A stretch of DNA of 64,000 bases. Source: CAG-390 sp964579135 (GTDB lineage: Bacteria > Bacillota > Clostridia > Oscillospirales > CAG-272). The position numbers and the translations under genes were made by a program. Positions 53,324 to 61,717 of the stretch are shown piece after piece. The stretch lies in the NCBI GenBank assembly GCA_964579135.1, contig CAZOFD010000003.1, positions 18,567 to 82,566 of the forward strand. The letters are read 5' to 3'. The notes beneath the pieces are model-generated. The model saw only the letters and a program-made list of their open reading frames with translations. It had not been told where the DNA came from and did no database searches. Within the stretch, counting starts at the first letter, position 1. Each line of letters begins with the position of its first letter.

Positions 53324-53854
53324 ATGAAAGAGTTTTACGAGATATCGCCGTTTGAATTGACTGCCGACGAAAGCTTCGGCAACGTGTTTTCCGCGGTCGC
53401 GAAGGATTGGATGCTGATATGCGCGTGCGACGAGAACGGCAAGGCGAACGCAATGACGGCAAGTTGGGGCTTTTTCGGCAATATGTGGAACAAGCCGAGC
53501 GCGGTTTGCTTTATACGTCCGCAAAGATTTACCTATTCGCTTACCGAGAGCGCCGACAGGTTCAGCCTTTGCTTTTTCGGCGGCGAGATGCGCGAGGAAC
53601 TGCGTTATTTCGGTACGAAAAGCGGCAGAGACCGTGATAAAGCCGCGGATTGCGGCTTGCATTATACGGAGCTCGGCGGTGTGAGCGCGCTCGAGGAGGC
53701 AAAACTCATTTTCGTTTGCAAAAAAGCGTACGTCGACGATATTCGCCCGCAAAATTTCGTCGACACGACAATAGACGGAGCCGTATACCCTACCAAAGAT
53801 TACCACAGGATGTATATCTGCGAAATTGAGAAATGTTTTGCACAAAAAAAGTAA
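53324..53854 (+). CDS. flavin reductase family protein
   Basis: A 176-aa split-barrel flavoprotein. NAMTASWGFFGNMWNKP and the following strand are the FMN-binding region, and AVCFIRPQRFTYSLTES is typical of the family. It probably binds FMN and reduces it with NAD(P)H, or serves a small redox role. AAGGGG precedes the ATG. Confidence 0.88.
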   Translation: MKEFYEISPFELTADESFGNVFSAVAKDWMLICACDENGKANAMTASWGFFGNMWNKPSAVCFIRPQRFTYSLTESADRFSLCFFGGEMREELRYFGTKSGRDRDKAADCGLHYTELGGVSALEEAKLIFVCKKAYVDDIRPQNFVDTTIDGAVYPTKDYHRMYICEIEKCFAQKK

Positions 53855-53890
53855 AAACTTGCGATTTTATTGCAAAATGCGAAAAAACTA

Positions 53891-53918
53891 TTGATTTCGC
53901 AACGAAATGTTGTATAAT
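53891..53918 (+). promoter_or_regulatory. promoter of the oxidoreductase-isomerase pair
   Basis: TTGATT (53891-53896), 16 bases, TATAAT (53913-53918), about 50 bases before the next gene. Confidence 0.82.
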
Positions 53919-53970
53919 TTATGTGAAAGCGGTATGTCCGCAAATTCTTCCGTAAGGACGGTAAACAAAT

Positions 53971-55176
53971 ATGAGTGAAAGAACCATTAAGATCGGTATT
54001 ATAGGTTGCGGCGGTATTGCCAACGGCAAGCACTTCCCCGCATTGGCAAAGCGCAAGGACGTTGAGCTCGTTGCTTTTTGCGATATCATAGAGGAAAGAG
54101 CGCAAAAGGCGGCAAAAGAGTACGGCGTTGAAAACGCTTTCGTTACCACGAACTACAAAGAGCTTCTCGAGATCCCCGAGATCGAGGCGGTTCACGTTTT
54201 GACCCCCAACCGTTCGCACAGCTTTATCACCGTCGACGCTCTCGAGGCGGGCAAGCACGTTCTTTGCGAGAAGCCTATGGCTATCAACTCCGAAGAAGCG
54301 AAGAAGATGGTAGACGCGGCAAAGCGTACCGGCAAAAAGCTCACCATCGGTTACCAGAACCGCCAGAGCAGAAAGGCTCTTTGTATGCATAAAGCGGCGG
54401 AAGACGGCAAATTCGGCGATATCTATTACGCAAGAGCACTGGCTCTTCGTCGCCGCGGTGTTCCCACTTGGGGCGTGTTCCTGAACGAGTACGAGCAGGG
54501 CGGCGGTCCCCTTATCGACATCGGTACGCACGCGCTCGACCTTACCCTTTGGATGATGAACAACTATAAGCCCAAATACTGCATAGGCTCCGTGTACAAG
54601 AAGCTCAATCAGCTTCCCGTAGAGGCTCAGGGCAACGCTTTCGGTCCTTGGGATTGCGATAAGTACTCGGTTGAGGATTCCGCGTTCGGTTTCGTAGTTA
54701 TGGAGAACGGCGCGACCATCAGCCTCGAGTCCTCTTGGGCACTTAACCTCCTCGACGCGCATGAGGCACGCACTACCATTTGCGGTACCAAGGGCGGCGC
54801 GGATATGGAAGGCGGCAAGGAAGANNNNNNNNNNNNNNNNNNNNNNNNNNNNNNNNNNNNNNNNNNNNNNNNNNNNNNNNNNNNNNNNNNNNNNNNNNNN
54901 NNNNNNNNNNNNNNNNNNNNNNNNAACGTTCGCTTTAACGGCGTTGAAAACGGTTCGCAGTTCATTACCAACATCGATTTGAAGACCGGCGGCGTTGCGT
55001 ATAACGCGGGAGTCGGAGAGGGCGAAAATCGTGCAGACCGCGAACTTGCCGTTTGGGTCAGCGCCATCAAGAACAATACCGATCTCGTCGTTACTCCCGA
55101 GCAGGCGTACACGGTTACGAGAATCCTCGAGGGTATCTATACTTCCGCTAAGACCGGCGACATATACAGATTCTGA
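53971..55176 (+). CDS. Gfo/Idh/MocA-family oxidoreductase, interrupted by gap
   Basis: A Rossmann start KIGIIGCGGIANGKHFPAL is followed by the family motif CEKPMA with the catalytic Lys, and by GGGPLIDIGTHALDLTLW with the active-site Asp/His. It oxidises or reduces a sugar or inositol with NAD(P). The 100-N gap at 54825-54924 removes a part of the C-terminal beta domain; the frame is kept across it, perhaps by chance. The isomerase gene starts 21 bases later, forming a sugar-metabolism pair. Confidence 0.9.
   Translation: MSERTIKIGIIGCGGIANGKHFPALAKRKDVELVAFCDIIEERAQKAAKEYGVENAFVTTNYKELLEIPEIEAVHVLTPNRSHSFITVDALEAGKHVLCEKPMAINSEEAKKMVDAAKRTGKKLTIGYQNRQSRKALCMHKAAEDGKFGDIYYARALALRRRGVPTWGVFLNEYEQGGGPLIDIGTHALDLTLWMMNNYKPKYCIGSVYKKLNQLPVEAQGNAFGPWDCDKYSVEDSAFGFVVMENGATISLESSWALNLLDAHEARTTICGTKGGADMEGGKEXXXXXXXXXXXXXXXXXXXXXXXXXXXXXXXXXXNVRFNGVENGSQFITNIDLKTGGVAYNAGVGEGENRADRELAVWVSAIKNNTDLVVTPEQAYTVTRILEGIYTSAKTGDIYRF
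54825..54924. other. 100-N scaffold gap inside the oxidoreductase gene
   Basis: Exactly 100 N. The protein positions on both sides (GADMEGGKE and NVRFNGVENG) would normally lie close together, so the true gap may be shorter than 100 bases. Confidence 0.99.
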
Positions 55177-55197
55177 TCAGACGAGCGAGGTCCGATT

Positions 55198-56166
55198 ATG
55201 AAACTTTGTGTTCTTGAAAACCTCTATGCCGCGAAAACGCTCGAGGAATCGCTTTCCATACTGACCTCTCTCGGCGTACGTACCGTAGAGATCGGTGCGG
55301 GCGGCTACCCCGGGAAAGCGCATTGCAATCCCGCCGAGCTTTTGGCTGACGAGGAAAAGTATAAAGCGTTTGTTTCCGTTTTCGAAAAGTACGGCGTCGA
55401 GATCGCCGCACTCGGTTGCCACGGTAACCCCTTGCACCCCGACCGCGCCGTTGCCGAGGCTTACGACAAAGATTTTCGCGATGCGATATTGCTTGCCGAG
55501 AAGCTCGGGATCGAAACGATCATCGGCTTTTCCGGTTGCCCCGGCGACTGCGACAAGTCGGAGAATCCCAACTGGGTCACCTGCCCTTGGCCCGAGGAGT
55601 ATTCCAAAGTCCTCGATTGGCAGTGGAACGAAAAGGTCATTCCTTACTGGAAAGATACGGCGGCTTTTGCCGAGGCTCACGGCGTGCGCAAGATAGCTTT
55701 TGAGATGCACCCCGGATTTTGCGTTTACAACCCCGCAACGCTTTTGCGTCTGCGTGAGGCGGTAGGCGACGTTATCGGCGCGAACTTCGACCCCTCGCAC
55801 CTGATATGGCAGGGTATCGACCCCATCGCCGCTATCAGAGAGCTTAAGGGCGCGATCTATCACTTCCACGCCAAGGATACCAAGATAGATAAGTACAACG
55901 TTGCTCGCAACGGCGTGCTCGACACCAAGCATTACAGCGACGAGCTTAATCGTGCGTGGGTGTTCCGCACCGTCGGATTCGGTAACGGCGAGTCTTATTG
56001 GCGCGATATCGTTTCCAATCTGCGCCTTTGCGGCTACGACGGAGTTCTTTCCATCGAGCACGAGGACAGTATTATGACCATAGACGAGGGACTTCGTAAG
56101 GCAGTTGCCTTCTTGGCTCCTATGGTTATGGAAGAGGATAAACCTCGCGAGATGGCTTGGGCATAA
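55198..56166 (+). CDS. sugar phosphate isomerase/epimerase (TIM barrel)
   Basis: A 322-aa xylose-isomerase-like barrel. Metal ligands are seen in GVRTVEIGAGGY, AFEMHPGFCVYN, NFDPSHLIWQG, YHFHAKDTK and LSIEHED. GFSGCPGD and WNEKVIPYWK are typical of the longer subgroup. With the upstream oxidoreductase it probably handles an inositol or a rare sugar. A strong terminator follows. Confidence 0.9.
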   Translation: MKLCVLENLYAAKTLEESLSILTSLGVRTVEIGAGGYPGKAHCNPAELLADEEKYKAFVSVFEKYGVEIAALGCHGNPLHPDRAVAEAYDKDFRDAILLAEKLGIETIIGFSGCPGDCDKSENPNWVTCPWPEEYSKVLDWQWNEKVIPYWKDTAAFAEAHGVRKIAFEMHPGFCVYNPATLLRLREAVGDVIGANFDPSHLIWQGIDPIAAIRELKGAIYHFHAKDTKIDKYNVARNGVLDTKHYSDELNRAWVFRTVGFGNGESYWRDIVSNLRLCGYDGVLSIEHEDSIMTIDEGLRKAVAFLAPMVMEEDKPREMAWA

Positions 56167-56179
56167 TTTCTTCGCAATA

Positions 56180-56220
56180 AAAACACCCGCTTGACGGTTT
56201 TGCCGTTAAGCGGGTGTTTT
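56180..56220. terminator. bidirectional terminator
   Basis: Outer arms AAAACACCCGCTT and AAGCGGGTGTTTT plus inner ACGG/CCGT around a short loop, with T runs on both strands. It ends the isomerase transcript (+) and the lipid kinase operon (-). Confidence 0.93.
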
Positions 56221-56302
56221 GCCGTAGGTTGACGTCGGCGCCGCCGCTCTTACGGAGTGCGGGTCTGAGCCGAGCGAAAATCGGAAATATACTGCCGACG
56301 TA

Positions 56303-57205
56303 TCAGGGTTTGAGCAGCTTTACCGCGCGGTGCAGATTTTCGATTTTGACCGTGCTGCCGCTCGCACGCTCGCCGTCAAGCGTCCACGGAGTCCCCTCGG
56401 GAACGCGGAATGTGATCTCGGACGTGCGGAAAAAGTCGATCATATCGCATTTAAGATTCGACGAGATAAGCGCGTGCGTAATGGTGTTGAGTTCGGTCAG
56501 CGTTTTGGGTGTGCGCACGAGCGCAACTTCGAATTGCCCGTCGTCGAGGTTGACGGTTTTTGTCCCGAGTTTAACTATTCCGCCGATGGAGGTGGAGTTC
56601 GTTACGCCGCAAAAAAGGTAGTCGCCCTCAAACGTTCGCCCCTCGGCGGTGCGGCAACGGACGCGTATGGGTTTTATGCTCGAAAGATCTTTTATACCCT
56701 CCAAAATATACGCGAGATGCCCGATAGAGTTTTTCAGATATTGCGGGGCGGAATACGACGAGGCGGCAAAAGCTCCGAAGCAGGCGATGTACGTAAAGTA
56801 TCTGTCGCCGAATTTGCCGACGTCGAGGCTGAAATATTTTTCGCGTATCAAAGCCGAGGCGCAAGCCTCTGCCGCGTCGACAACGTTTTGCGGTATGTGC
56901 AGCGCGGCGGCAAAATCGTTCGTACTGCCGGATGGGACGTAGCCGAGCGGCAGGTCGACGCCCGACGAAAGCAGACCGGTGATAACTTCGTTGAGCGTGC
57001 CGTCGCCGCCGCAGCAGACGATGGCGTCGTATTTTCCGCTTTTCGCGCCCTCGGCGGCGAGCAATGCGGCGTGCTTTCGCTGGCGGGAATATTCTATGCA
57101 CGGGATTATGCCGCGATCCGAAAATTTACGCGTTGCGTCAAAGAGCCCGTCTTTTATGCGAATTTTGCCCGAAACGGGGTTGATTATAAAAAGGGCGTTT
57201 TTCAT
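56303..57205 (-). CDS. diacylglycerol kinase family lipid kinase
   Basis: A 300-aa DAGK-catalytic protein (DgkB/YegS type). INPVSGK near residue 9 and CCGGDGTLNEV near 65 bind ATP, and GSTNDFAAAL follows as usual. It phosphorylates diacylglycerol or a related lipid, recycling it to phosphatidic acid. It is the last gene of the minus-strand operon with UppP and RNase M5-like genes. Confidence 0.92.
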   Translation of the reverse strand: MKNALFIINPVSGKIRIKDGLFDATRKFSDRGIIPCIEYSRQRKHAALLAAEGAKSGKYDAIVCCGGDGTLNEVITGLLSSGVDLPLGYVPSGSTNDFAAALHIPQNVVDAAEACASALIREKYFSLDVGKFGDRYFTYIACFGAFAASSYSAPQYLKNSIGHLAYILEGIKDLSSIKPIRVRCRTAEGRTFEGDYLFCGVTNSTSIGGIVKLGTKTVNLDDGQFEVALVRTPKTLTELNTITHALISSNLKCDMIDFFRTSEITFRVPEGTPWTLDGERASGSTVKIENLHRAVKLLKP

Positions 57206-57214
57206 TATGTTCGG

Positions 57215-57808
57215 TCACCTCCGATATTGATTTTCGATCATTGAGCTGTATTCGCCGTCGCTTAAAAGATAACGCATAGCGCACAATAATGCTTTGGCGT
57301 TCATCCCGCGCGGCAGACCGAGCTTGTCGCACACGGCGTCGCGACGGGCGGAGCTGCCCGGGCAGCCGGTGAGTCCGTCGCGAAAAAGGTCCGCGGCGCT
57401 GAGGGTGTTTCGGTTCGGCAGCGCGTCTGCGGCGTAAGGCGCGAGCAGATCTCGCAAAAGGCTCGGCGCCATACCCTCCACGCCGAGTACGCCCTCTGCC
57501 GAAGGCTCGGATTTCCTTTTTTCTTTTCCCGCTATTTGCGGTACGTAAAGGCGTATGATCCTGTCTTTCGGGATTATGGAATCGATGTGCGAGCGTATCA
57601 CGCCGCCCGCGCCGTCGGGGTCGGTCAGTACGATCAGGGGCGTCTTTTTCGCCAAAGCGCGCAAAAGCGCCTTTTTTTCGTTGTTTTTAAAGATGCCGAA
57701 GCCGTCGGTCGTTATGATCTCGGCTTCCGCTACGGCGGAGATACGCAATTTGTCGTATTTGCCCTCCACTATCACGGGGTAGGGTATCTTAAGGCGTTCG
57801 GGGCTCAT
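57215..57808 (-). CDS. rnmV: RNase M5-like TOPRIM protein
   Basis: A 197-aa protein with an N-terminal TOPRIM domain: VIVEGKYDK holds the catalytic Glu, and LTDPDGAGG the DxD metal pair. The C-terminal half is the DUF4093-type extension of RNase M5, which matures 5S rRNA. Its ATG overlaps the uppP stop by four bases. It is normally beside ksgA, which is not here. Confidence 0.87.
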   Translation of the reverse strand: MSPERLKIPYPVIVEGKYDKLRISAVAEAEIITTDGFGIFKNNEKKALLRALAKKTPLIVLTDPDGAGGVIRSHIDSIIPKDRIIRLYVPQIAGKEKRKSEPSAEGVLGVEGMAPSLLRDLLAPYAADALPNRNTLSAADLFRDGLTGCPGSSARRDAVCDKLGLPRGMNAKALLCAMRYLLSDGEYSSMIENQYRR

Positions 57809-58689
57809 CTTACGAGGAAGTATACGAGTACGGCTGTGCCGAGTACTATGCGATACACGCCGAACGGAGCGAAGCTGTGCTTTTTAACAAAATCGGTCAA
57901 AAATCTTATGGCAACTACGGAAACGATAAAGGCGACGGCTGCCGCGGTGGCGAGGACAGCCCATGCGGTCGCGGGGACACTTTGCGCACTTTCGGCAACG
58001 TAGGCGAAAAATCCCGCCGCTTTGATAAGGCTTGCGCCAGCCATAGCGGGTATCGCCATAAAGAACGAGAACTCAGCCGCCGCGGGGCGTGATATGCCGA
58101 GCATCATAGAACCGAGTATGGTCGAGCCCGAGCGCGACGTGCCGGGGATTATCGCGAGCATCTGAAATATGCCGATAAGCAGTGCCGTTTTCGGAGTTAC
58201 GTCGTGAACGTCGACGATCGACGGCGTTTTGTTTTTTCTGCTTTTCTCGATAACTATGAAAAGAATACCGTATACGATCAGCGCCGCCGCTACGACCCAA
58301 GCGTTGTATATCCAGCCGTCGATATCCTTGCCCGAGATCTTCTCGATCACCTTGTCAAGTACGATACCGACGATCGCCGCGGGGATCGAGGCGACGAGCA
58401 CTTTGCCCCAAAGCGACCACACCGCGCGATGCTCCTCGCGCGAGGTGCGTGCGGAAAACGGCCACAGTTTTTTCCAAAAGAAAACCACAACGGCGAGGAT
58501 AGCGCCGAGTTGTATCACGACCTCGAACATTTGACCGAATTCCGCGTTAAACGCCGGGTCGGACGAAACGTTCAGGTGCAAAAATTCATCGAGCAGTATA
58601 AGGTGCCCCGTGGAACTGACGGGCAACCACTCGGTGATCCCCTCGACAATTCCGTACAGGACCGCTTTCAGTATTTCGATTATCATCAT
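57805..58689 (-). CDS. uppP: undecaprenyl-diphosphatase
   Basis: A 294-aa membrane enzyme (BacA type) of about eight helices. GIVEGITEWLPVSSTGHLIL near residue 14 and IPGTSRSGSTILG near 180 are its two catalytic loops, with Glu, His and Arg in place. It recycles the lipid carrier for peptidoglycan and glycan synthesis. The ATG at 58689 follows AAAGGCAG. Gene overlap couples it with rnmV. Confidence 0.95.
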   Translation of the reverse strand: MMIIEILKAVLYGIVEGITEWLPVSSTGHLILLDEFLHLNVSSDPAFNAEFGQMFEVVIQLGAILAVVVFFWKKLWPFSARTSREEHRAVWSLWGKVLVASIPAAIVGIVLDKVIEKISGKDIDGWIYNAWVVAAALIVYGILFIVIEKSRKNKTPSIVDVHDVTPKTALLIGIFQMLAIIPGTSRSGSTILGSMMLGISRPAAAEFSFFMAIPAMAGASLIKAAGFFAYVAESAQSVPATAWAVLATAAAVAFIVSVVAIRFLTDFVKKHSFAPFGVYRIVLGTAVLVYFLVR

Positions 58690-58744
58690 TTCTGCCTTTT
58701 CAGCCTTTCTCTCGGGATTGGGGCGAATATCGCACGGCGCGGCG

Positions 58745-60019
58745 TTACGCGCCCGCGCCGCGGAGAATGTCGCCCTCACGCACGGTGAAGGGGACTTTTA
58801 TCTTAAGGTACATAGAGGGGTGCGGCGCGGAACTTATCGCTTCGCCGTTCATATCGTACATTTCGGTAATCGTGAAGCGTTGTCCGGTCTTGCCGGGGGT
58901 AAGCAGCTCGGCTTCGTCTCCGAGGCAAAGTTTGTTTCTTTGACGAAACGTGAAAAGCTCTCCCTCGCCGTGCCAACCGTTCGGATCCTCGGCTACCGCA
59001 AGGTAAGCTTTTTCGCGCACGTATCCGCCCTCGGTAACGAGTTGCGGATTCTCCGTGGGACGGTCGAAGAAAAATCCCGTTGCATATTCTCTGTGGGATA
59101 CGGAGCAAAGCTCGGTATAAAGCTCGGGGGCGGGGCGAAAATCGCGTGCGTTTCCGCCGTTTGCCACAAAGTCGGCGCAGGCGTCCACAGCCATTTTGTA
59201 CGCATTCGTTACAACGGCGGCGTAATACGCGGATTTTATGCGCCCCTCTATCTTGAAAGAGTCGACTCCCGCGTCCGCCAACTTGCCGACGTGGTCTATC
59301 ATACACATATCTTTGGACGACATAATAAACGTACCGATTTCGCTTTGCTCGACGGGTATCGGGGTCTCGGGTCTTTTTTCTTCGTAAAGAGTGTAGTTCC
59401 AGCGGCAGGGTTGAGCGCACGCGCCGCGGTTCGCGTCGCGACCCGTCAGCATGTTGGACAGCATACATCTTCCGCTGTAAGACACGCACATAGATCCGTG
59501 TACGAACGCCTCGAGCTCGACGTTTGGCGCCAGCGAGTCGCGAATGGCTCGTATTTCGTCGAGTGTCAACTCGCGTGCGAGCACGAGACGAGAGGCGCCG
59601 AGGGCTGCATAGGCTTTGGCCGCGGCGGGACTTACTATGCTGGCTTGGGTAGAGACGTGTGTTTCGGCATTCGGAATGACCTCGCGCAAAGTCGCCATAA
59701 CGCCGAGGTCGGCAACTATGTATGCGTCGATGCCTGCGTCGGCGACCTCGCGCAAAAACTCGTAAAGGCGCGGATACTCGCCGCCGTGGGGCAGCGTGTT
59801 GAGCGTCAGGTACAGCTTTTTGTGCGCGGCGTGAACGGTGTGCGCGGCATCGTACAGTTCGCCTACGGTGAAATTGTCTGCGGCGGAGCGCATACCGAAG
59901 CTTTCGCCGGCAAGGTATACGGCATCTGCGCCGAAACGCAACGCGGCGGCAAGTTTTTCGGGATTCCCCGCCGGGGAAAGTATTTCGGGGCGGCGAAATG
60001 CCGTGCGTGCTTCTGTCAT
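58745..60019 (-). CDS. U32 family peptidase-like protein (TrhP/RlhA type)
   Basis: A 424-aa U32 protein. EILSPAGNPEKL begins the barrel, ELEAFVHGSMCVSYSGRCMLSN is the family signature, CAQPCRW supplies Cys residues, and DSFKIEGR is conserved. Members act in RNA hydroxylation (tRNA ho5U or 23S C2501) rather than as true proteases. Its ATG overlaps the stop of the upstream SecB-like gene. Confidence 0.92.
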   Translation of the reverse strand: MTEARTAFRRPEILSPAGNPEKLAAALRFGADAVYLAGESFGMRSAADNFTVGELYDAAHTVHAAHKKLYLTLNTLPHGGEYPRLYEFLREVADAGIDAYIVADLGVMATLREVIPNAETHVSTQASIVSPAAAKAYAALGASRLVLARELTLDEIRAIRDSLAPNVELEAFVHGSMCVSYSGRCMLSNMLTGRDANRGACAQPCRWNYTLYEEKRPETPIPVEQSEIGTFIMSSKDMCMIDHVGKLADAGVDSFKIEGRIKSAYYAAVVTNAYKMAVDACADFVANGGNARDFRPAPELYTELCSVSHREYATGFFFDRPTENPQLVTEGGYVREKAYLAVAEDPNGWHGEGELFTFRQRNKLCLGDEAELLTPGKTGQRFTITEMYDMNGEAISSAPHPSMYLKIKVPFTVREGDILRGAGA

Positions 60020-60456
60020 TGCGGGTCCTCCGTGCCGTCGTTGCCGAATTGCGGCAATTTGAATTCTATTTTGTACACGTTTTCGGGCGAGACGTTCGGG
60101 CGCGGCAGGCGCACCGGGGCTGCACCCGCAAGCGCGCTGACCGACGCCGCGGCGGCGCCGGCGTAGGGGAAAAGCTCGCCGAAAGATTCGGTGTGTATCA
60201 CCTCGCGCGGCATATCGCTCGGATGCGAGAAAATGCCGACTTGCTTTATTTTTAATCCGAATTCCGAGCCGTCCTCTTTCGTTTCGGGATCGGCGGTTAC
60301 GGTCAGCTCCGCGCGAGCCAAGCCGGGCGCGACGTATCTCAGCTCGTGCTTAAAAGAGAACTTCAGCTTTAATTTTTTGTTTGCGCTCGGTCGGCTTACG
60401 AACGATATCTCCTCGGTGCGGGTGTCGTGAAGAACAAGTTTCGATCTTTCCGCCAT
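60016..60456 (-). CDS. SecB-like chaperone-fold protein
   Basis: A 146-aa protein. A beta sheet half (KLKLKFSFKHELRYV, RAELTVTA) is followed by FGELFPYAGAAAASVSALAG, which matches the SecB helix-turn 'LFPYARexIxsLt', and a Pro-rich LPRPNVSPE. SecB-like proteins hold unfolded clients; Gram-positive homologues also occur as toxin-antitoxin chaperones, but no toxin is beside it. CGGAGAA precedes the ATG. It is the first gene of the operon. Confidence 0.78.
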   Translation of the reverse strand: MAERSKLVLHDTRTEEISFVSRPSANKKLKLKFSFKHELRYVAPGLARAELTVTADPETKEDGSEFGLKIKQVGIFSHPSDMPREVIHTESFGELFPYAGAAAASVSALAGAAPVRLPRPNVSPENVYKIEFKLPQFGNDGTEDPQ

Positions 60457-60490
60457 ATACGTTTTCTCCGATAAATATATATTATATAAT

Positions 60491-60519
60491 ATTTTACATC
60501 AATACGGGGGCAAAGTCAA
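60491..60519 (-). promoter_or_regulatory. promoter of SecB-like-U32-uppP operon
   Basis: Minus-strand TTGACT (60519-60514), 17 bases, TAAAAT (60496-60491). Confidence 0.85.
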
Positions 60520-60558
60520 TATCCCGCCGCGTGTTTTGACCTTGCGAAGAAACCGAGG

Positions 60559-60587
60559 TTTACAAGTGCTGCGTTGTGTGGTATAAT
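60559..60587 (+). promoter_or_regulatory. promoter of radical SAM gene
   Basis: TTTACA (60559-60564), 17 bases, TATAAT (60582-60587). The leader is about 108 bases and contains two copies of a 14-mer, ACGTTTGACCGACG (60611) and ACGTCTGACCGACG (60654). Confidence 0.82.
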
Positions 60588-60701
60588 CGTAGGTAAAGGG
60601 TCTTGCGGCGACGTTTGACCGACGGCTCGGCGTTCTTTTCGTTCGCTGAGGCAACGTCTGACCGACGAAAAACGCGAAAAAAGTAACGGAAGCATAATAT
60701 C

Positions 60702-61544
60702 GTGTTAAAAAAAGTATTTTTCGAGATAACCAACGAGTGCAATCTTGCGTGTTCCTTTTGCCACGGAACTCGACGCCCCGTTAGATACGTGACAGAGAAA
60801 GAATTTCGTCTCGTGTCGAAAAAAATGAGCGGCGAAGCGGAATATATGTATTATCATTTGATGGGAGAGCCGCTTTTGCACCCCGATCTTGTGCGATTTA
60901 CCGAGATCGCGAGAGCCGACGGTTTTAAGTCGGTGATAACGACGAACGGAACCTTGCTGTCGATTCGCGGAGACGAACTTCTCGGGGCGGCGGGGCTTTT
61001 CAAGGTCAGCGTTTCGCTCCATTCGTTTGAGGCGAACTCGCCTTTTGCCGATATCGGGGGGTACCTCGATACTTGTTTTGATTTTTGCGCCGAGGCGGCT
61101 CGCGCGGGCAAAGTCGCAGTTATGCGGCTTTGGAATCTCGGGGGAGAAAACGAAAGAAACGGCGAGGTGCTCGATAGGATGCACCGCCGCTTTGCCGGCA
61201 AATGGGAGGAGCGCGCAAGCGGGTATAAGATCGCTCCGAGGCTGTTTTTGGAATGGGGCGAGCGCTTCGAGTGGCCCGACCCCGAAGCGGAATACTGCGG
61301 CGATACCAACGCCTGCTACGGTTTGCGCAATCAGATAGGGATTCTGTCAAACGGCACCGTCGTCCCGTGCTGTCTCGACGCGGACGGAGCCGTTCCGCTC
61401 GGCAATATATTCGACGTCGGCGTGACCGCGCGGGATATACTTTCGTCCGCTCGCGCCGTTGCGATACGCGACGGCTTCAGGAATCGCAAAGTCACGGAGA
61501 ACCTTTGCCAAAGATGCGGGTACGCCAAGGTCAAAAAATTTTAG
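60702..61544 (+). CDS. radical SAM protein with SPASM-like C-terminus
   Basis: A 280-aa radical SAM enzyme starting with GTG at 60702. The SAM cluster motif is CNLACSFC at residues 13-20, followed by MGEPLLHP and TTNGTLL. Auxiliary Cys residues lie at YCGDTNACYG, PCCLD and CQRCGY, as in SPASM domains. Such enzymes modify peptides, proteins or tRNA-like substrates; no small peptide gene is evident beside it, so the substrate is unknown. Confidence 0.88.
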   Translation: MLKKVFFEITNECNLACSFCHGTRRPVRYVTEKEFRLVSKKMSGEAEYMYYHLMGEPLLHPDLVRFTEIARADGFKSVITTNGTLLSIRGDELLGAAGLFKVSVSLHSFEANSPFADIGGYLDTCFDFCAEAARAGKVAVMRLWNLGGENERNGEVLDRMHRRFAGKWEERASGYKIAPRLFLEWGERFEWPDPEAEYCGDTNACYGLRNQIGILSNGTVVPCCLDADGAVPLGNIFDVGVTARDILSSARAVAIRDGFRNRKVTENLCQRCGYAKVKKF

Positions 61545-61649
61545 TTTTTGCGTCGGGCGAGCGTCGCTGCGGATTTTTTGCGTGCGATTGCAGTCGCGTG
61601 CCCTTTTGCGCGAAATTTCGCGCGAACGACGAAAAAATCGACGCGCCGC

Positions 61650-61678
61650 TTTACAGCGCGCGTCTTGTATGATAAAAT
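61650..61678 (+). promoter_or_regulatory. promoter of HTH-serine dehydratase gene
   Basis: TTTACA (61650-61655), 17 bases, TAAAAT (61673-61678). An inverted repeat GACGCGC/GCGCGTC (about 61640-61664) covers the -35 box and may be an operator or the upstream terminator. Confidence 0.7.
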
Positions 61679-61717
61679 TACGGTAGGTAAAACCGTCTCG
61701 GTAAGGATGGCATTGAT

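Noticed and set aside
58610..60166. 518-codon plus-strand frame
   Set aside because: Shadow of the U32 gene and the uppP start.
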